Assembly: GCA_027489355.1 (NCBI GenBank)
Contig: JAIXZY010000049.1
Location: 222,014 to 286,013, forward strand
DNA length: 64,000 bases
Direction: 5' to 3'
DNA from: Paracoccaceae bacterium
GTDB lineage: Bacteria > Pseudomonadota > Alphaproteobacteria > Rhodobacterales > Rhodobacteraceae
The notes under the pieces are model-generated. The model worked only from the letters and a program-made list of their open reading frames with translations. It was not told where the DNA came from and made no database searches. Below, one piece after another: positions 41,511-51,946 of this stretch. The position numbers and the translations under genes are program-made. How positions within the stretch are numbered: the first letter of the stretch is position 1; the number at the start of each line of letters is the position of its first letter.

Positions 41511-42574
41511 AGGTCGGGGCCAAGCACCTGGCTTTCGATCAGTCTGGGCCGGGGTGCCTGGGCCAGCGCCGTCAGTCCAAGTGGGCCAAGCGTGGGATGG
41601 CCATCGCCACCGATCAGCGCAGCCCCAGTGAAAAGCGCAAGCTCATCCACCAGCCCCGCCCGCAAGAGCCCCGCGCCAAGAGTACTGCCGCCCTCGCTGA
41701 GGAGCCGCGTCAGGCCGCGACCGGCAAGGGCCGCCAAGGCTGCGGTCAGGTCAAGCCCGTCCTGCGTCTCGGCCACCTCGATCAGCGTGGCACCGGACGC
41801 CTCCCAGGCGGCGCGGCGGTCGGAAGGGGCCGAGGATCCGTGCAGAAGCCAGACCGGCGTCTGTCGGGCGGTGCGACCAAGCCGGCTGGCCGGATCCTGA
41901 CGCAGCAGACGGTCCAGGACAATCCGCACCGGCTGCCGGTCGGCGCCAAGATCGCGGACGGTCAGGTCGGGGTCGTCAGCCAGGGCCGTGCCAGAGCCCA
42001 CCATGACCGCATCGTGGCCCATCCGCAGGGCATGGACCTTGCGGCGGGCGACCGGCCCGGTGATCCAGCGCGACTCGCCCGTTGCCGTGGCGATCCGGCC
42101 GTCCAGCGTCGCTGCCAGTTTCAGCGTCACCAGGGGCAGACCGCGCGTTACCCGCTTGAGAAAGCCCGCGTTCAAGGCAGTGGCGGCAGCGGTCAGAACG
42201 CCCTCGGTCACCTCGATGCCAGCCGCGCGCAGCATCGCGTGGCCCTTGCCTGACACCCGTGGGTCGGGGTCGGTCAGCGCGGTGACGACGCGCGCCACCC
42301 GGGCGGCAATCAGCGCCTCGGCACAGGGCGGGGTCTTGCCGTGGTGGGCGCAAGGTTCAAGCGTGACATAGGCCGTGGCACCAGCCGCCTGCGGACCTGC
42401 TTCCTGCAGCGCGCGCACCTCGGCATGGGGCCGGCCGCCGGGCTGGGTCCAGCCGCGCCCGACCACCAGCCCATCCTTGACCAGAACGCAGCCTACAGCC
42501 GGGTTCGGCCAGACATTGCCAAGACCCCGCGCCGCCAGGCGCAGGGCATGGGTCATGTGGACGTCGTCGGTCAC
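41486..42574 (-). CDS. ribD: Bifunctional riboflavin deaminase/reductase
   Basis: Catalyses the deaminase and reductase steps of early riboflavin synthesis. The 362-aa protein has the zinc deaminase motif PHAE and [11 protein letters not shown] (N-terminal half) and a C-terminal RibD reductase domain with [22 protein letters not shown] 42574 overlaps the nrdR stop by 4 bp, an arrangement common in alphaproteobacteria. The 3' end overlaps the gene at 40899-41510. Confidence 0.95.
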   Translation of the reverse strand: MTDDVHMTHALRLAARGLGNVWPNPAVGCVLVKDGLVVGRGWTQPGGRPHAEVRALQEAGPQAAGATAYVTLEPCAHHGKTPPCAEALIAARVARVVTALTDPDPRVSGKGHAMLRAAGIEVTEGVLTAAATALNAGFLKRVTRGLPLVTLKLAATLDGRIATATGESRWITGPVARRKVHALRMGHDAVMVGSGTALADDPDLTVRDLGADRQPVRIVLDRLLRQDPASRLGRTARQTPVWLLHGSSAPSDRRAAWEASGATLIEVAETQDGLDLTAALAALAGRGLTRLLSEGGSTLGAGLLRAGLVDELALFTGAALIGGDGHPTLGPLGLTALAQAPRPRLIESQVLGPDLYSLWSLV

Positions 42575-43038
42575 TCTTCGTGGGTCGCGCCGGGCCGCAG
42601 TTCCGAGACGAAACCGTCGAAGTCGTCCGCGGTCTGGAAGTTCTTGTAGACGCTGGCAAAGCGCACGTAGGCCACGGTGTCGATCCGTGCCAGGCTTTCC
42701 ATCACGATCTCGCCGATGGTCTTGGACGGGATGTCGGTGTCGCCCAGGCTTTCCAGCCGCCGCACGATACCGCTGATCATCTGGTCGATCCGGTCAGGGT
42801 CGATCGGGCGCTTCTGCATCGCGATGCGGATCGAGCGTTCCAGCTTGGCGCGGTCGAAATCCTCGCGCTTGCCCGAGGACTTGATGACCACCAGATCGCG
42901 CAGCTGCACGCGCTCATATGTGGTGAAGCGGCCGCCGCAGGCCGGACAGAAGCGGCGCCGGCGGATCGAGACGTGATCCTCGGCCGGGCGCGAGTCCTTC
43001 ACTTGCGTGTCGATGTTGCCGCAGAATGGGCAGCGCAT
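42571..43038 (-). CDS. nrdR: NrdR transcriptional repressor of ribonucleotide reductase genes
   Basis: The 155-aa protein begins with a zinc ribbon (CPFCGN ... CPACGGRF, cysteines near 3, 6, 31 and 34) followed by an ATP-cone domain that senses dATP. It represses nrd genes. ATG 43038 begins the nrdR-ribD pair. I saw no clear NrdR box next to it. Confidence 0.96.
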   Translation of the reverse strand: MRCPFCGNIDTQVKDSRPAEDHVSIRRRRFCPACGGRFTTYERVQLRDLVVIKSSGKREDFDRAKLERSIRIAMQKRPIDPDRIDQMISGIVRRLESLGDTDIPSKTIGEIVMESLARIDTVAYVRFASVYKNFQTADDFDGFVSELRPGATHEE

Positions 43039-43232
43039 CGGCCCCCTCCTTGCTTATGGTTTTTCCTGCCTCAAGGCCGGGTGTGTCCCCCGGTTTCCCT
43101 CTACTGACTATAGGAGGAGGTCGTGCATTTGGGGAAGGCATATAATTCCGGCCCAGAATATGGGGATGACACTGTGGCGGACGGGACTCAGGGTCCGCTT
43201 GCAGGCAGCGGGACGGCGGCGCTAGATGAGGC

Positions 43233-44105
43233 ATGACCCCGCTTCGCATCGCTCTTTGCGCCATCGTCCGGAACGAGATTCGCGGGCTGGTCGAATGGCT
43301 GGCACATCACAAGGCGCTCGGGTTCTCGGACGTCCTGATCTACGACAACGACAGCACCGACGGGACGACCGACGTGCTTCAGGCCCTGGACGATGCCGGA
43401 GAGCTGGTGCACCTGCCCTGGTCGCACCGGCGGGGCGCGCGGCCGCAGCGGCTGGCCTATGAGCATGCGCGCAGGCATTCCGACGCCGACTGGATCGCCT
43501 TCTTTGACGCCGACGAGTTTCTGGTGCTGCACCGCGACGCCAGCATCGCGGATTTCCTTGGCCGTTTCGGCCCCGAGGTGGGGGCCGTGGCGGTCAACTG
43601 GATCGTCTTCGGCAGCGGCGGGCAGGCAAGGTATCGGGCAGCGCCGGTGGTCGAGCGGTTCACGGACGCCCTGCCGCCCGAAGCGCGGCAGAACCGCAGC
43701 GTGAAGGCCATCGGTCGGCGGGACTTCCTGACGGGGACTGGTATTCACCGCGTGAGCCTTGGCGCGGGGCGCTATGTGATGCCGTCGGGCGCCGAGGCGG
43801 CGTTCGATGGGCTGACCGCCTCGGTCGCGCCCGAAGTGACGGTGGCCGCACTACACCATTATGCGGTCAAGTCGCTGGAGGAGTTTCAGGAAAAGCGCCT
43901 GCGCGGCCACGCCAATTCGCATTTTCCCAAGCGCAAGCAGGCGAAGCTCGATGCCCGCTTTGCCGAGTTCGACGCCGGCGGGGTCCGCAATACGCTACTC
44001 GCCGAACGGTCGGGCCCGATGCGCGCCGAGGCGGCGCGGCTTTGCGGCCTTCTGCGCGCGGCGGGGCTGGAGTTCCCGGTCTGGCCCTTCGTCGAAGCGC
44101 CTTAG
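43233..44105 (+). CDS. Glycosyltransferase family 2-like protein
   Basis: A 290-aa protein with an N-terminal IALCAIVRNEIRGLVEWLAHH stretch and LIYDNDSTDGTTDVL, typical of GT-A fold glycosyltransferases of the Glyco_tranf_2_4 type, and a DxD-like FFDADEF metal site at about residues 90-96. No membrane segments are obvious. The substrate is unknown; it is likely a cell-envelope or polysaccharide enzyme. It converges with the next gene, the stops overlapping by 4 bp. Confidence 0.85.
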   Translation: MTPLRIALCAIVRNEIRGLVEWLAHHKALGFSDVLIYDNDSTDGTTDVLQALDDAGELVHLPWSHRRGARPQRLAYEHARRHSDADWIAFFDADEFLVLHRDASIADFLGRFGPEVGAVAVNWIVFGSGGQARYRAAPVVERFTDALPPEARQNRSVKAIGRRDFLTGTGIHRVSLGAGRYVMPSGAEAAFDGLTASVAPEVTVAALHHYAVKSLEEFQEKRLRGHANSHFPKRKQAKLDARFAEFDAGGVRNTLLAERSGPMRAEAARLCGLLRAAGLEFPVWPFVEAP

Positions 44106-44581
44106 TTGCACAGGCCCCAGGAGCGGGTCTCCATGTCCCAGCACTGGCCGATCCCGTCCTTCAGGTCGTACAGGGTGTCCATCGGCGTGGCGGTCCCCCG
44201 GTCGCAGTTTAACTCCGCAACGGTCTGGTCGCCCTGCAAGACGCGCACCCCTCCAGACCGCGGTTCGGTCGCCTCCGGGTCGCGTTCGACACTGGTCCAG
44301 ATCTCGTATGTGTAGCCTTCGTTCTGGAAGGCCACCGTTTCCCAAAGGCTGGAACCGATGCCGGGCCAGGGAGTGAAGGCGACGGTTTCGAGGGGCTCGC
44401 CAAGGGTGAGTTCCGGCTTGCCCTTGCGCCCGAAGCTGTAGGTCACCATCCCTTTCCAGTAGCAGACCTCGACCCGCTTGGCGCCGATCTGGCAAGAGAA
44501 GGCTTCGTCGCCCTGACAGGCGGTCCAACCGGGACTGGCGGCGGCGGCGGCAAGACCGGCGAGGAGAAGGGCGGCGCGCAT
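44102..44581 (-). CDS. Secreted six-cysteine hypothetical protein
   Basis: A 159-aa protein with a signal peptide at about residues 1-20 (MRAALLLAGLAAAAASPGWT). The mature part has six cysteines, including ACQGD, FSCQIG, VCYWKG and LNCDRG, and a C-terminal GQCWDMETRSWGLCN, suggesting disulfide bonds in the periplasm. I do not recognise a named family. It stands alone and its end overlaps the end of the glycosyltransferase gene. Confidence 0.75.
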   Translation of the reverse strand: MRAALLLAGLAAAAASPGWTACQGDEAFSCQIGAKRVEVCYWKGMVTYSFGRKGKPELTLGEPLETVAFTPWPGIGSSLWETVAFQNEGYTYEIWTSVERDPEATEPRSGGVRVLQGDQTVAELNCDRGTATPMDTLYDLKDGIGQCWDMETRSWGLCN

Positions 44582-44689
44582 AGGGGACTCCGTTTGCCTG
44601 GCGGGAGACTGCGATGCGCACGGCCTCTGCGCAAGACGGGATATCCCTACAGACGTGGGGAATGCCTTCGCTTTCGCGTTGATTTGCGG

Positions 44690-44992
44690 CTAGGGGTTCA
44701 GATGCAGCGCAACGTCGCCGGACCAGGGCTCGGTCACGCCACGCCCGCCGCCAAGGTCTTCAAGGATCGGTCGCAGTCTGTCGAGGCTGGCGATCATCGC
44801 GGGACGGGCCGCAACCAGCGCGTCCCTGCTGTCCCATTCGCCGACGACGACGAAGCTGCGTTCGCCCGATTTCACGAGCCAGAAGTTTCGGCCCCCCGGC
44901 ATGGTCTTCAGGTCGAAATCCTGGTGCAGGCGGACGAATTCCTCTTCCATACCCGGCTTCACTCGCATGTGCACAACGTTCATCGCGGTCAT
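44690..44992 (-). CDS. Antibiotic biosynthesis monooxygenase (ABM) domain protein
   Basis: A 100-aa single-domain protein of the ABM/dimeric alpha-beta barrel type: MNVVHMRVKPGMEEEFVRLH at the start and FVVVGEWDSRDALVAARPAM in the middle. Such proteins are small oxidative or heme/quinone-related enzymes; the substrate is unknown. It lies between rpoD and the secreted protein with gaps on both sides. Confidence 0.8.
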   Translation of the reverse strand: MTAMNVVHMRVKPGMEEEFVRLHQDFDLKTMPGGRNFWLVKSGERSFVVVGEWDSRDALVAARPAMIASLDRLRPILEDLGGGRGVTEPWSGDVALHLNP

Positions 44993-45112
44993 GGCAGACC
45001 CCTCCCCAGTGGTGCAAGCGCGTCAAGCATAGCACGGATCGGGGTGAGTCGGCGGCAATGCGTGAAGCAAACCCCTGCGGTTCCGTGCAGGTTCGGCGAG
45101 TGTCAGAATTGC

Positions 45113-45136
45113 AAAGGCGCCCGATCGGGCGCCTTT
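45113..45136 (-). terminator. rpoD terminator
   Basis: A 24-bp perfect palindrome (AAAGGCGCCCGA and its complement) starting 2 bp after the rpoD stop. On the minus strand the stem is followed by TTT, a weak but typical intrinsic terminator. Confidence 0.8.
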
Positions 45137-45138
45137 GT

Positions 45139-47133
45139 CTACTGATCCAGGAAGCTGCGCAGCTTGCGGCTCCGCGAGGGATGCTTCAGCTTCCGCAGCG
45201 CCTTCGCCTCGATCTGGCGGATGCGTTCGCGGGTGACGCTGAACTGCTGGCCGACCTCTTCCAGCGTGTGGTCGGTGTTCATCCCGATGCCGAAGCGCAT
45301 CCGCAACACGCGTTCCTCGCGCGGGGTCAGCGAGGCCAGCACGCGGGTCGTCGTCTCCTTCAGGTTCTCCTGAATGGCGCTGTCCAGCGGCAGGATCGCG
45401 TTCTTGTCCTCGATGAAGTCGCCAAGCTGGCTGTCTTCCTCGTCGCCGATGGGCGTCTCGAGCGAGATAGGCTCCTTGGCGATCTTCATCACCTTGCGGA
45501 CCTTCTCCAGCGGCATCTGGAGTTTCTCGGCGAGTTCCTCGGGCGTGGGCTCGCGGCCGATCTCGTGCAGCATCTGGCGGCCGGTGCGAACCAGCTTGTT
45601 GATCGTCTCGATCATGTGGACCGGGATACGGATCGTGCGGGCCTGGTCCGCGATGGACCGGGTGATCGCCTGACGGATCCACCAGGTCGCGTAGGTGGAG
45701 AACTTGTAGCCCCGGCGGTATTCGAACTTGTCCACGGCCTTCATAAGGCCGATGTTGCCTTCCTGAATGAGATCAAGGAATTGCAGCCCGCGGTTGGTGT
45801 ATTTCTTGGCGATCGAGATCACCAGGCGCAGGTTCGCCTCGACCATTTCCTTCTTGGCCTGGCGGGCTTCCTTCTCGCCCTTCTGGACCTGGTTCACGAT
45901 CCGGCGGAATTCGCTGATGTCGACGCCGACGTACTGGCCGACCTGCGCCATCTCGGCGCGCAGCTCCTCGACCTTGTCGCGGCTGCGTTCGATCAGCGCC
46001 TGCCAGCCGCGGCCGGCCTTCTGGCCCATCCGCTCCAGCCAGGACGGGTCAAGCTCATACCCCTGGTATTCCTGGATGAATTCCTGCCGGTTGATCCGGG
46101 CGGCATCGGCCAGCTTCACCATGCCCGAGTTGATCGACATGATCCGCTTGTTGATGCCGTAAAGCTGGTCGATCAGCGCCTCGATCCGGCTGTTGTTCAG
46201 GTGCAGCTCGTTCACCAGCAGAACGATTTCCGACCGGAGCTTCTGATACGCGGCCTCGTCGGCGGTGGAAAACCGTTGCGACGACGACAGCGTCGCGTTC
46301 ATCCGGCTTTCCTGCATGTCGGCCAGCTTGTCGTAGTCGCGCGCGATCAGGTCCAGCGTCTCAAGCACCCGCGGCTTCAGCGCGGCCTCCATCGCTGCCA
46401 GCGACATGTTCGAGGCTTCGTCATCCTCGTCCTCGTCCATCTCGCGCATGATGGGGTTGCCGTCGGCGTCAAGCTCGGGTTCGGCGCTGGAGGACCGGCG
46501 GGGGGCGGCTTCGCCGACGCCCACCTCGTCCAGTGCGGGACCGTCGAGTTCGCCCTCTTCGCCGTCCAGGCTACGCCCGAAGGTGGCTTCAAGGTCGATG
46601 ACGTCGCGCAGCAGAATCTCTTCGTTCAGAAGTTCGTCGCGCCAGATGATGATGGCCTGGAAGGTCAGCGGGCTTTCGCAAAGCCCGGCGATCATCGTGT
46701 TGCGACCGGCCTCGATGCGCTTGGCGATGGCAATTTCGCCCTCGCGGCTGAGCAGCTCGACACTGCCCATCTCGCGCAGGTACATGCGCACCGGGTCGTC
46801 GGTGCGGTCTAGCGTTTCGGTCTGGGTGCCAGCGATGGCAATTTCGCGGCTGGTCGAGGTCTCCACCAGTTCCCCGGCGGGCTGTTCGCCTTCCTCGACC
46901 TCTTCGTCCTCGATGATGTTGATGCCCATCTCGGACAGCATCGACATCACGTCCTCGATCTGCTCGGACGAGACCTGTTCTGGCGGCAGGACCGTGTTCA
47001 GCTGATCATAGGTGATGTAGCCACGCTCTTTCGCGTCGGCGATCATCTTCTTGACGGCGGCCTGGCTCATGTCCAGCGACACATCTGCGTCGTCGGCTTC
47101 CGGCTTGGCGTCGTCGGTGTCCTTGAGGGCCAT
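45139..47133 (-). CDS. rpoD: RNA polymerase housekeeping sigma factor RpoD (sigma-70)
   Basis: Primary sigma factor. The 664-aa protein has region 1.1 ([22 protein letters not shown]), the non-conserved acidic region, region 2 with [14 protein letters not shown], region 3 and the region 4.2 helix-turn-helix ([27 protein letters not shown]) at the C-terminus. I chose ATG 47133 ([10 protein letters not shown]) because AAGGAG precedes it; an ORF extension to 47190 is not supported. It lies downstream of dnaG, as in the usual macromolecular synthesis operon. Confidence 0.97.
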   Translation of the reverse strand: MALKDTDDAKPEADDADVSLDMSQAAVKKMIADAKERGYITYDQLNTVLPPEQVSSEQIEDVMSMLSEMGINIIEDEEVEEGEQPAGELVETSTSREIAIAGTQTETLDRTDDPVRMYLREMGSVELLSREGEIAIAKRIEAGRNTMIAGLCESPLTFQAIIIWRDELLNEEILLRDVIDLEATFGRSLDGEEGELDGPALDEVGVGEAAPRRSSSAEPELDADGNPIMREMDEDEDDEASNMSLAAMEAALKPRVLETLDLIARDYDKLADMQESRMNATLSSSQRFSTADEAAYQKLRSEIVLLVNELHLNNSRIEALIDQLYGINKRIMSINSGMVKLADAARINRQEFIQEYQGYELDPSWLERMGQKAGRGWQALIERSRDKVEELRAEMAQVGQYVGVDISEFRRIVNQVQKGEKEARQAKKEMVEANLRLVISIAKKYTNRGLQFLDLIQEGNIGLMKAVDKFEYRRGYKFSTYATWWIRQAITRSIADQARTIRIPVHMIETINKLVRTGRQMLHEIGREPTPEELAEKLQMPLEKVRKVMKIAKEPISLETPIGDEEDSQLGDFIEDKNAILPLDSAIQENLKETTTRVLASLTPREERVLRMRFGIGMNTDHTLEEVGQQFSVTRERIRQIEAKALRKLKHPSRSRKLRSFLDQ

Positions 47134-47208
47134 GAGTGCTCCTTGGCGCGAATCGGGGCGAGGCTTGGTCGAATCAATAACGCGAATCAACCCGGGGGAA
47201 AGGCCGAA

Positions 47209-49140
47209 TCAGCGGTTTTTCTTGACCCAGACCTGGCTATCGATCAGGGATTGCAGATGTCTTGACAGGGCGGCGCGGTCTTCGCCCAGATCAGAACTGT
47301 CAGATGTGCCACTTCGTTCCGAGCGGTGGCGGGCTTCGGCGGCTTGGCTCAACCGCCAGGTCAGGCCTTCGTCGGGCAGACCGTCCATATCCTCCATCGC
47401 ATCTTCGATCTCGCGGCGCGCGCCCCGGCGGGCTTCCAGCTTGGCCAGTTCCTCGGCCAGGCAGAGGGCGGCAAGCTCATCGTCTTCGCGGTTGCGGACC
47501 GGGGGGGCGATGGCGACATGGGGTCGCGAGAGGAGCGAGTCAAGGGCGGCCGGCGCGGACTGGGCGATCTTCGCGTGCAGGTCGGGCATGTCGGCGCCGG
47601 CAAGGATCATCTGGCGGAGCGTGTCGTGATCCTCTCCGGTCAGGTCCAGCCGTTCCAGTGCGGACTCGAAGCGGTGGATCAGCGACGGGTGCAGGATGAG
47701 CGTGGCCAGGATCACCGCCTCGCGCAGAATTTCCTCGACCGATCCCTGCGCCTGCGCAAGGAGCGAGGAGCGCGTGGTGGCCAGCGCGCCGCCCGGAGGC
47801 GCGAACTTGCCGCGACCCGGGCGGAAGGGACCCGGCTGGAACGGGCGGGTCTGGGCCGTACCGAAAAGCTCCAGCCGCAGGCGCTTCATCTCTTCGACGT
47901 AGTGCGACTTGATCGAGGGGTCGGTGATCCGGGCCAGGTGCCCGCGCAGGGTCTTGTCCAGCGCCGCGCGGCGTTCGGGACTGTCGAAGACGCGACCTTC
48001 GGTTTCCCTCTGCCACAGAAGCTGGACCATCGGTTTCGCCTGGTCGAGCACGGCCTGCATCGCCGGCGCGCCTTGCGCCTTGATCAGGTCATCTGGGTCC
48101 ATCCCGCCGGGCAGGATCGCGATGCGAAGTGCTTTCCCGGCCTCCAGCAGCGGGAGAGCCAGGTCGATCACCCGGTGTGCGGCCTTGATCCCGGCACTGT
48201 CGCCGTCCAGCGCCATGATCGGCTCGTCCGCGATGCGCCAGATCATGCGAAGCTGGTCCTCAGTGACGGCGGTGCCAAGAGGCGCAACGGCGGCGGTGAA
48301 ACCAGCCTCGGACAGTGCGATCACGTCCATGTAGCCTTCGGCGACGATCAGCGGTTTCCCCTTCCCGGCGGCCTCGCGCGCGGGCGAGTGGTTGAAGAGG
48401 TTCCGGCCCTTGTCGAAAAGCTCGGTCTCCGGCCCGTTCAGGTATTTGGCCTGGGCATTGGGGTCGAGCGAGCGGCCGCCAAGGCTGATCGGGCGGCCGC
48501 GTGTGTCCTTGATCGGAAAGATGATCCGGGCGCGGAAGCGGTCATAAAGGCTGCCGTCATCGCCTTTGGCGATGAGACCACTTGCGACCATCAGGTCCGG
48601 GGCGATCCCCTTCGCCGCCAACGCGTCCTTCAGCGCACGACGCGAGGCGGGCGCCCAGCCGATGTCCCAGCGGTCCCAGGCGGCCTCGGTCAAGCGACGC
48701 TTCTGGGACAGGTAAGTCCGCGCCTCGGCACCGGCGGCAGTCTTCAGTTGCAGGCGGTAGAAGCGGATCGCCTCGGCCATCACCTGCTGCAGGAGCGTGC
48801 GACGGTCGGCGCGTTCGGCGGCCTTGGGGTCGCGCGCGGGCATCTGCATCCCGGCCTCCCGGGAAAGGACCTCCACCGCTTCCATGAAGCCCAGGTTCTC
48901 GGATTCCTTCACGAAAGTGACGGCATCGCCCTTCGCGTGGCAACCGAAGCAGTAGTAATAGCCCTTGCGGTCGTCGACGTGGAAGCTTGCCGACTTCTCC
49001 TGATGGAACGGGCAGGGCGCCCAGAAGTCGCCCTTCGCCATGTTCGACTTGCGCATGTCCCAGGTGACTTTCCGGCCCACAATGGCGGAAAGCGTGACGC
49101 GGGTGCGGAGCTCGTCGAGGAATCCGTTTGGCAGGGACAT
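47209..49140 (-). CDS. dnaG: DNA primase
   Basis: Synthesises RNA primers for replication. The 643-aa protein has the CHC2 zinc finger (CPFHQEKSASF ... YYCFGCHAKGD, about residues 41-65), the TOPRIM domain with the catalytic glutamate in VAEGYMDVI and the DGD segment ALDGDSAG. It precedes rpoD by 75 bp on the same strand. Confidence 0.97.
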   Translation of the reverse strand: MSLPNGFLDELRTRVTLSAIVGRKVTWDMRKSNMAKGDFWAPCPFHQEKSASFHVDDRKGYYYCFGCHAKGDAVTFVKESENLGFMEAVEVLSREAGMQMPARDPKAAERADRRTLLQQVMAEAIRFYRLQLKTAAGAEARTYLSQKRRLTEAAWDRWDIGWAPASRRALKDALAAKGIAPDLMVASGLIAKGDDGSLYDRFRARIIFPIKDTRGRPISLGGRSLDPNAQAKYLNGPETELFDKGRNLFNHSPAREAAGKGKPLIVAEGYMDVIALSEAGFTAAVAPLGTAVTEDQLRMIWRIADEPIMALDGDSAGIKAAHRVIDLALPLLEAGKALRIAILPGGMDPDDLIKAQGAPAMQAVLDQAKPMVQLLWQRETEGRVFDSPERRAALDKTLRGHLARITDPSIKSHYVEEMKRLRLELFGTAQTRPFQPGPFRPGRGKFAPPGGALATTRSSLLAQAQGSVEEILREAVILATLILHPSLIHRFESALERLDLTGEDHDTLRQMILAGADMPDLHAKIAQSAPAALDSLLSRPHVAIAPPVRNREDDELAALCLAEELAKLEARRGARREIEDAMEDMDGLPDEGLTWRLSQAAEARHRSERSGTSDSSDLGEDRAALSRHLQSLIDSQVWVKKNR

Positions 49141-49185
49141 GAAACAGATATGGCGCGTGCTGTCGGGCGAGTCGAGGGTGGAAGC

Positions 49186-49208
49186 CCCGGGGGTTTCACA
49201 CCCCCGGA
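49186..49208. terminator. Hairpin upstream of dnaG, after the puuB-type gene region
   Basis: CCGGGGGT (49187-49194) pairs with ACCCCCGG (49200-49207), then ACCCCGTGGGATATTT follows. From memory, similar GGGGGTTTCACACCCCCGG blocks are frequent between genes in Rhodobacterales, so this may be a dispersed element as well as a terminator for the gene ending at 49248. Confidence 0.55.
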
Positions 49209-49247
49209 CCCCGTGGGATATTTGGCGAAGAGAAAGCCGCCAGGCCG

Positions 49248-50549
49248 TCAGAGCCCGAGCCGGTCCCGCAGCGCGTACCAGGTCATCGCGGTGACGAGGA
49301 GCGGCCAGCGGAGAAGCGCTCCGCCGGGAAAGCGGTATTGCGGGAGGCTCGCCATGAGGTCGAAGCGTTCCATCTGGCCCGCCGCCGCCTCGGCCATGAG
49401 CTTGCCCGCCAGCGTCGCCATCGCGACCCCGTGGCCGGAGTAGCCAGAGGCGGAGAGGACGTTCTGGCCCGGCCTGGTGAAACAGGGCATCCGGTTCACC
49501 GTGATCGCCAGCGTGCCGCCCCAGGCATAGTCGATGCGGGTCTTCGCCAGTTGCGGATAGACCTGGAGCATGGGTTTCGAGACGGTCTTGATGATGTCCG
49601 GAAAGCGGTAGCCGTAGGATTCCCCGCCGCCGAAGAGGAGGCGGTTGTCCTCGGATAGCCGCCAGTAGTTTACGACGAAGCGGGTGTCGGCGACGGCGAC
49701 GGGTTCCGACAAAAGGTCGCGCGCGCGTTCACCCAAAGGTTCAGTTGCGACGATGAAGTTGTTGATGGGCATGACTTTTGCCGCAACCTTGGGGGAGAGC
49801 TGCCCCAGGTAGCCGTTCCCCGCCAGGATCACCGTGGCGCAGTCCACATGGCCGGAGGGGGTGCGGACCACGGGTCTTTGCCCCGGTTCCACCCGGTGGA
49901 CTTCGCTGAGCTCGTGGATGCGGACGCCAGCCTTGGCCGCCGCCTGCGCGAGGCCGATGGCGTAGTTCAGGGGATGCAGGTGGCCGGCGTCGCGGTCGAT
50001 CTCGCCGCCGACATATTCGGTCGATCCGATAAGATGCCGGATCCCGGTTCTGTCCAGCGATTCAAGGTGCTGGTAGCCGTAGTCGCGCCGCAGCTTCTCG
50101 GCGTAGGCATGGGTTTCGCGGACTTCGGCTTCCGTCCGGCAGGCATGGGCGATGCCGGGGTGAAAGGTGACCGGCATCGCGTGGTCGCCGACAAGCGTCT
50201 TGACCAGGGCCTTGGCCTCTTCTGCCAGGGCCCAGAGGCGGTGCGCGTTCTCGCGCCCTACGGTCTTTTCGATCCAGACCTGATCCTGCCGCTGGCCGGA
50301 GCCCACCTGCCCGCCGTTTCGTCCTGACGCGCCGAAGCCAACCCGGTGCGCCTCCAGCAGCACCACGTCATAGCCTTTCTGCGCCAGATGCAGCGCGGCG
50401 GACAAGCCGGTGTAGCCGCCGCCCACGACGCAGACATCGGCCTTGGTCGCGCCTTTCAGGATCGGGAAACGGTCGAGGGGCGCGGAGGTCGCGGCGTAGT
50501 AACTGGCGGGGTATTCGCCCCGCCGGTCGTTCACATGAAGCAGATTCAT
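49248..50549 (-). CDS. FAD-dependent oxidase, gamma-glutamylputrescine oxidase-like
   Basis: A 433-aa DAO-family flavoprotein with the dinucleotide motif VCVVGGGYTGLSAALHLAQKG (about residues 39-59) and GASGRNGGQVGSGQRQD, the pattern of PuuB-type gamma-glutamylputrescine oxidases. It would oxidise a gamma-glutamylated amine made by the neighbouring synthetases. I chose ATG 50549 (MNLLHVNDRRG), sharing a base with the upstream stop (TGATG). Substrate is inferred from context. Confidence 0.82.
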   Translation of the reverse strand: MNLLHVNDRRGEYPASYYAATSAPLDRFPILKGATKADVCVVGGGYTGLSAALHLAQKGYDVVLLEAHRVGFGASGRNGGQVGSGQRQDQVWIEKTVGRENAHRLWALAEEAKALVKTLVGDHAMPVTFHPGIAHACRTEAEVRETHAYAEKLRRDYGYQHLESLDRTGIRHLIGSTEYVGGEIDRDAGHLHPLNYAIGLAQAAAKAGVRIHELSEVHRVEPGQRPVVRTPSGHVDCATVILAGNGYLGQLSPKVAAKVMPINNFIVATEPLGERARDLLSEPVAVADTRFVVNYWRLSEDNRLLFGGGESYGYRFPDIIKTVSKPMLQVYPQLAKTRIDYAWGGTLAITVNRMPCFTRPGQNVLSASGYSGHGVAMATLAGKLMAEAAAGQMERFDLMASLPQYRFPGGALLRWPLLVTAMTWYALRDRLGL

Positions 50550-51904
50550 CAGACGTTGAGGAGCAGGTGCTCCCTCTCCCACGGGCTGATGACTTGCAGG
50601 AACTCCTTGTATTCGTTGCGCTTCACCGAGTCGTAGACCTTGACGAACTCGGTCCCCATGACCTCTTTCAGGGCTTCATCCTCGTCCAGCAGGTCGAGCG
50701 CGTCGCCCAGGTTCACCGGGATGTCCTCGCTGTCGATATAGGCCGATCCAGAAAACTCCGGGCGCGCCTGCACCTTGTTCATCAGGCCAAGATAGCCGCA
50801 GGCCAGGGTCGAGGCGATGCCGAGATAGGGGTTGCAGTCCATGCCGGGCAGGCGGTTCTCGACCCTCCGCGCGGCCGGGGACGAGATCGGGATGCGCAGG
50901 CCCGTGGTGCGGTTGTCGCGGCCCCATTCCAGGTTGATCGGCGCGGCGAAGTCGGGGACGTAGCGGCGGTAGCTGTTGACATAAGGCGCAAACAGCGCAA
51001 CGGCGGCGCCAAGGTGCTTCTGCAGGCCCCCGATGAAGTGCAGGAAGGCCTCGGTCTCGACCCCCTTCGGGCCTGCGAAGATGTTCTTGCCGGTCTTGGT
51101 GTCCACGACCGATGTGTGGATGTGCATGGCGCTGCCCGGTTCCCCGGCGATGGGCTTGGCCATGAAGGTGGCAAAGCAGTCATGGCGCAGCGCCGCCTCG
51201 CGGATCAGGCGCTTGAAGAAGAAGACGTCGTCGGCCAGCCGCACCGGGTCGCCGTGGGCCAGGTTCAGCTCGATCTGGCCCGCGCCGCCTTCCTGCAGGA
51301 TGCCGTCGATCTCCAGCCCCTGCGCCTCGGCGAAGTCGTAGATGTCGTCGATGACCTTGCCGTATTCGTCGACGGCCGAAAGACTGTAAGCCTGTTTCCC
51401 CGCCGCGCGGCGGCCCGAGCGGCCCATTGGCGGAATGACCGGCATGTTCGGATCGACGTTGCGGGCAGTCAGGAAGAATTCCATTTCGGGCGCGACCACC
51501 GGCCGCCAGCCTTGGGCAGCGTAAAGATCGACGATCCGCCGCAGGACGTTCCGCGGCGAGAACGGCACCAGGTTGCCCTGCTGGTCCTTCGCGTCGTGGA
51601 TCACCTGCAGCGTGATGTCGGCGGTCCAGGGCGCGGCGGTTGCGGTGGACCAGTCCGGCTCCAGGATCATGTCGGGTTCGGTGAAAGCGTCGAAGGGGTT
51701 GTCTGCCCATTCGCCGGTGATCGTCTGGAGGAAGATCGAATTCGGCAGGAAGTAGTTGGTTTGCTTGGCGAATTTCGCGGCCGGCATCGCCTTGCCCCGC
51801 GCGACTCCGGCGATGTCGCCGATGATGCATTCCACTTCGTCTACCCGGCGGTTGCCGATGTAGTCGCGCGCTGCCTCGGGCAGCTGGTCGGTCCATTTGG
51901 ACAT
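50549..51904 (-). CDS. Glutamine synthetase-family gamma-glutamylamine ligase (PuuA-like) 1
   Basis: A 451-aa type I glutamine synthetase fold protein with the ATP/glutamate motifs EMEFFL, GQIELNLAHGDP, MHIHTSV and RDNRTTGLRIP. Beside a PuuB-like oxidase and a class I amidotransferase it is more likely a gamma-glutamylpolyamine synthetase than an ammonia-assimilating enzyme. Its stop overlaps the oxidase start. Confidence 0.82.
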   Translation of the reverse strand: MSKWTDQLPEAARDYIGNRRVDEVECIIGDIAGVARGKAMPAAKFAKQTNYFLPNSIFLQTITGEWADNPFDAFTEPDMILEPDWSTATAAPWTADITLQVIHDAKDQQGNLVPFSPRNVLRRIVDLYAAQGWRPVVAPEMEFFLTARNVDPNMPVIPPMGRSGRRAAGKQAYSLSAVDEYGKVIDDIYDFAEAQGLEIDGILQEGGAGQIELNLAHGDPVRLADDVFFFKRLIREAALRHDCFATFMAKPIAGEPGSAMHIHTSVVDTKTGKNIFAGPKGVETEAFLHFIGGLQKHLGAAVALFAPYVNSYRRYVPDFAAPINLEWGRDNRTTGLRIPISSPAARRVENRLPGMDCNPYLGIASTLACGYLGLMNKVQARPEFSGSAYIDSEDIPVNLGDALDLLDEDEALKEVMGTEFVKVYDSVKRNEYKEFLQVISPWEREHLLLNV

Positions 51905-51946
51905 ATGTCACACATTGTTGGGGGGTGGCCCCCGCGGCCGAACGGG

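Noticed and set aside
43039..43232. Possible NrdR box or riboswitch between nrdR and the glycosyltransferase
   Set aside because: The gap has an AT-rich patch (TATAATTCC) that could be a promoter, but no NrdR palindrome or conserved riboswitch core was seen.
45058..46812. 584-codon open frame on the plus strand
   Set aside because: Antisense of rpoD; no domain and no start signal.
47326..49443. 705-codon open frame on the plus strand
   Set aside because: Antisense of dnaG, which has intact zinc and TOPRIM motifs.
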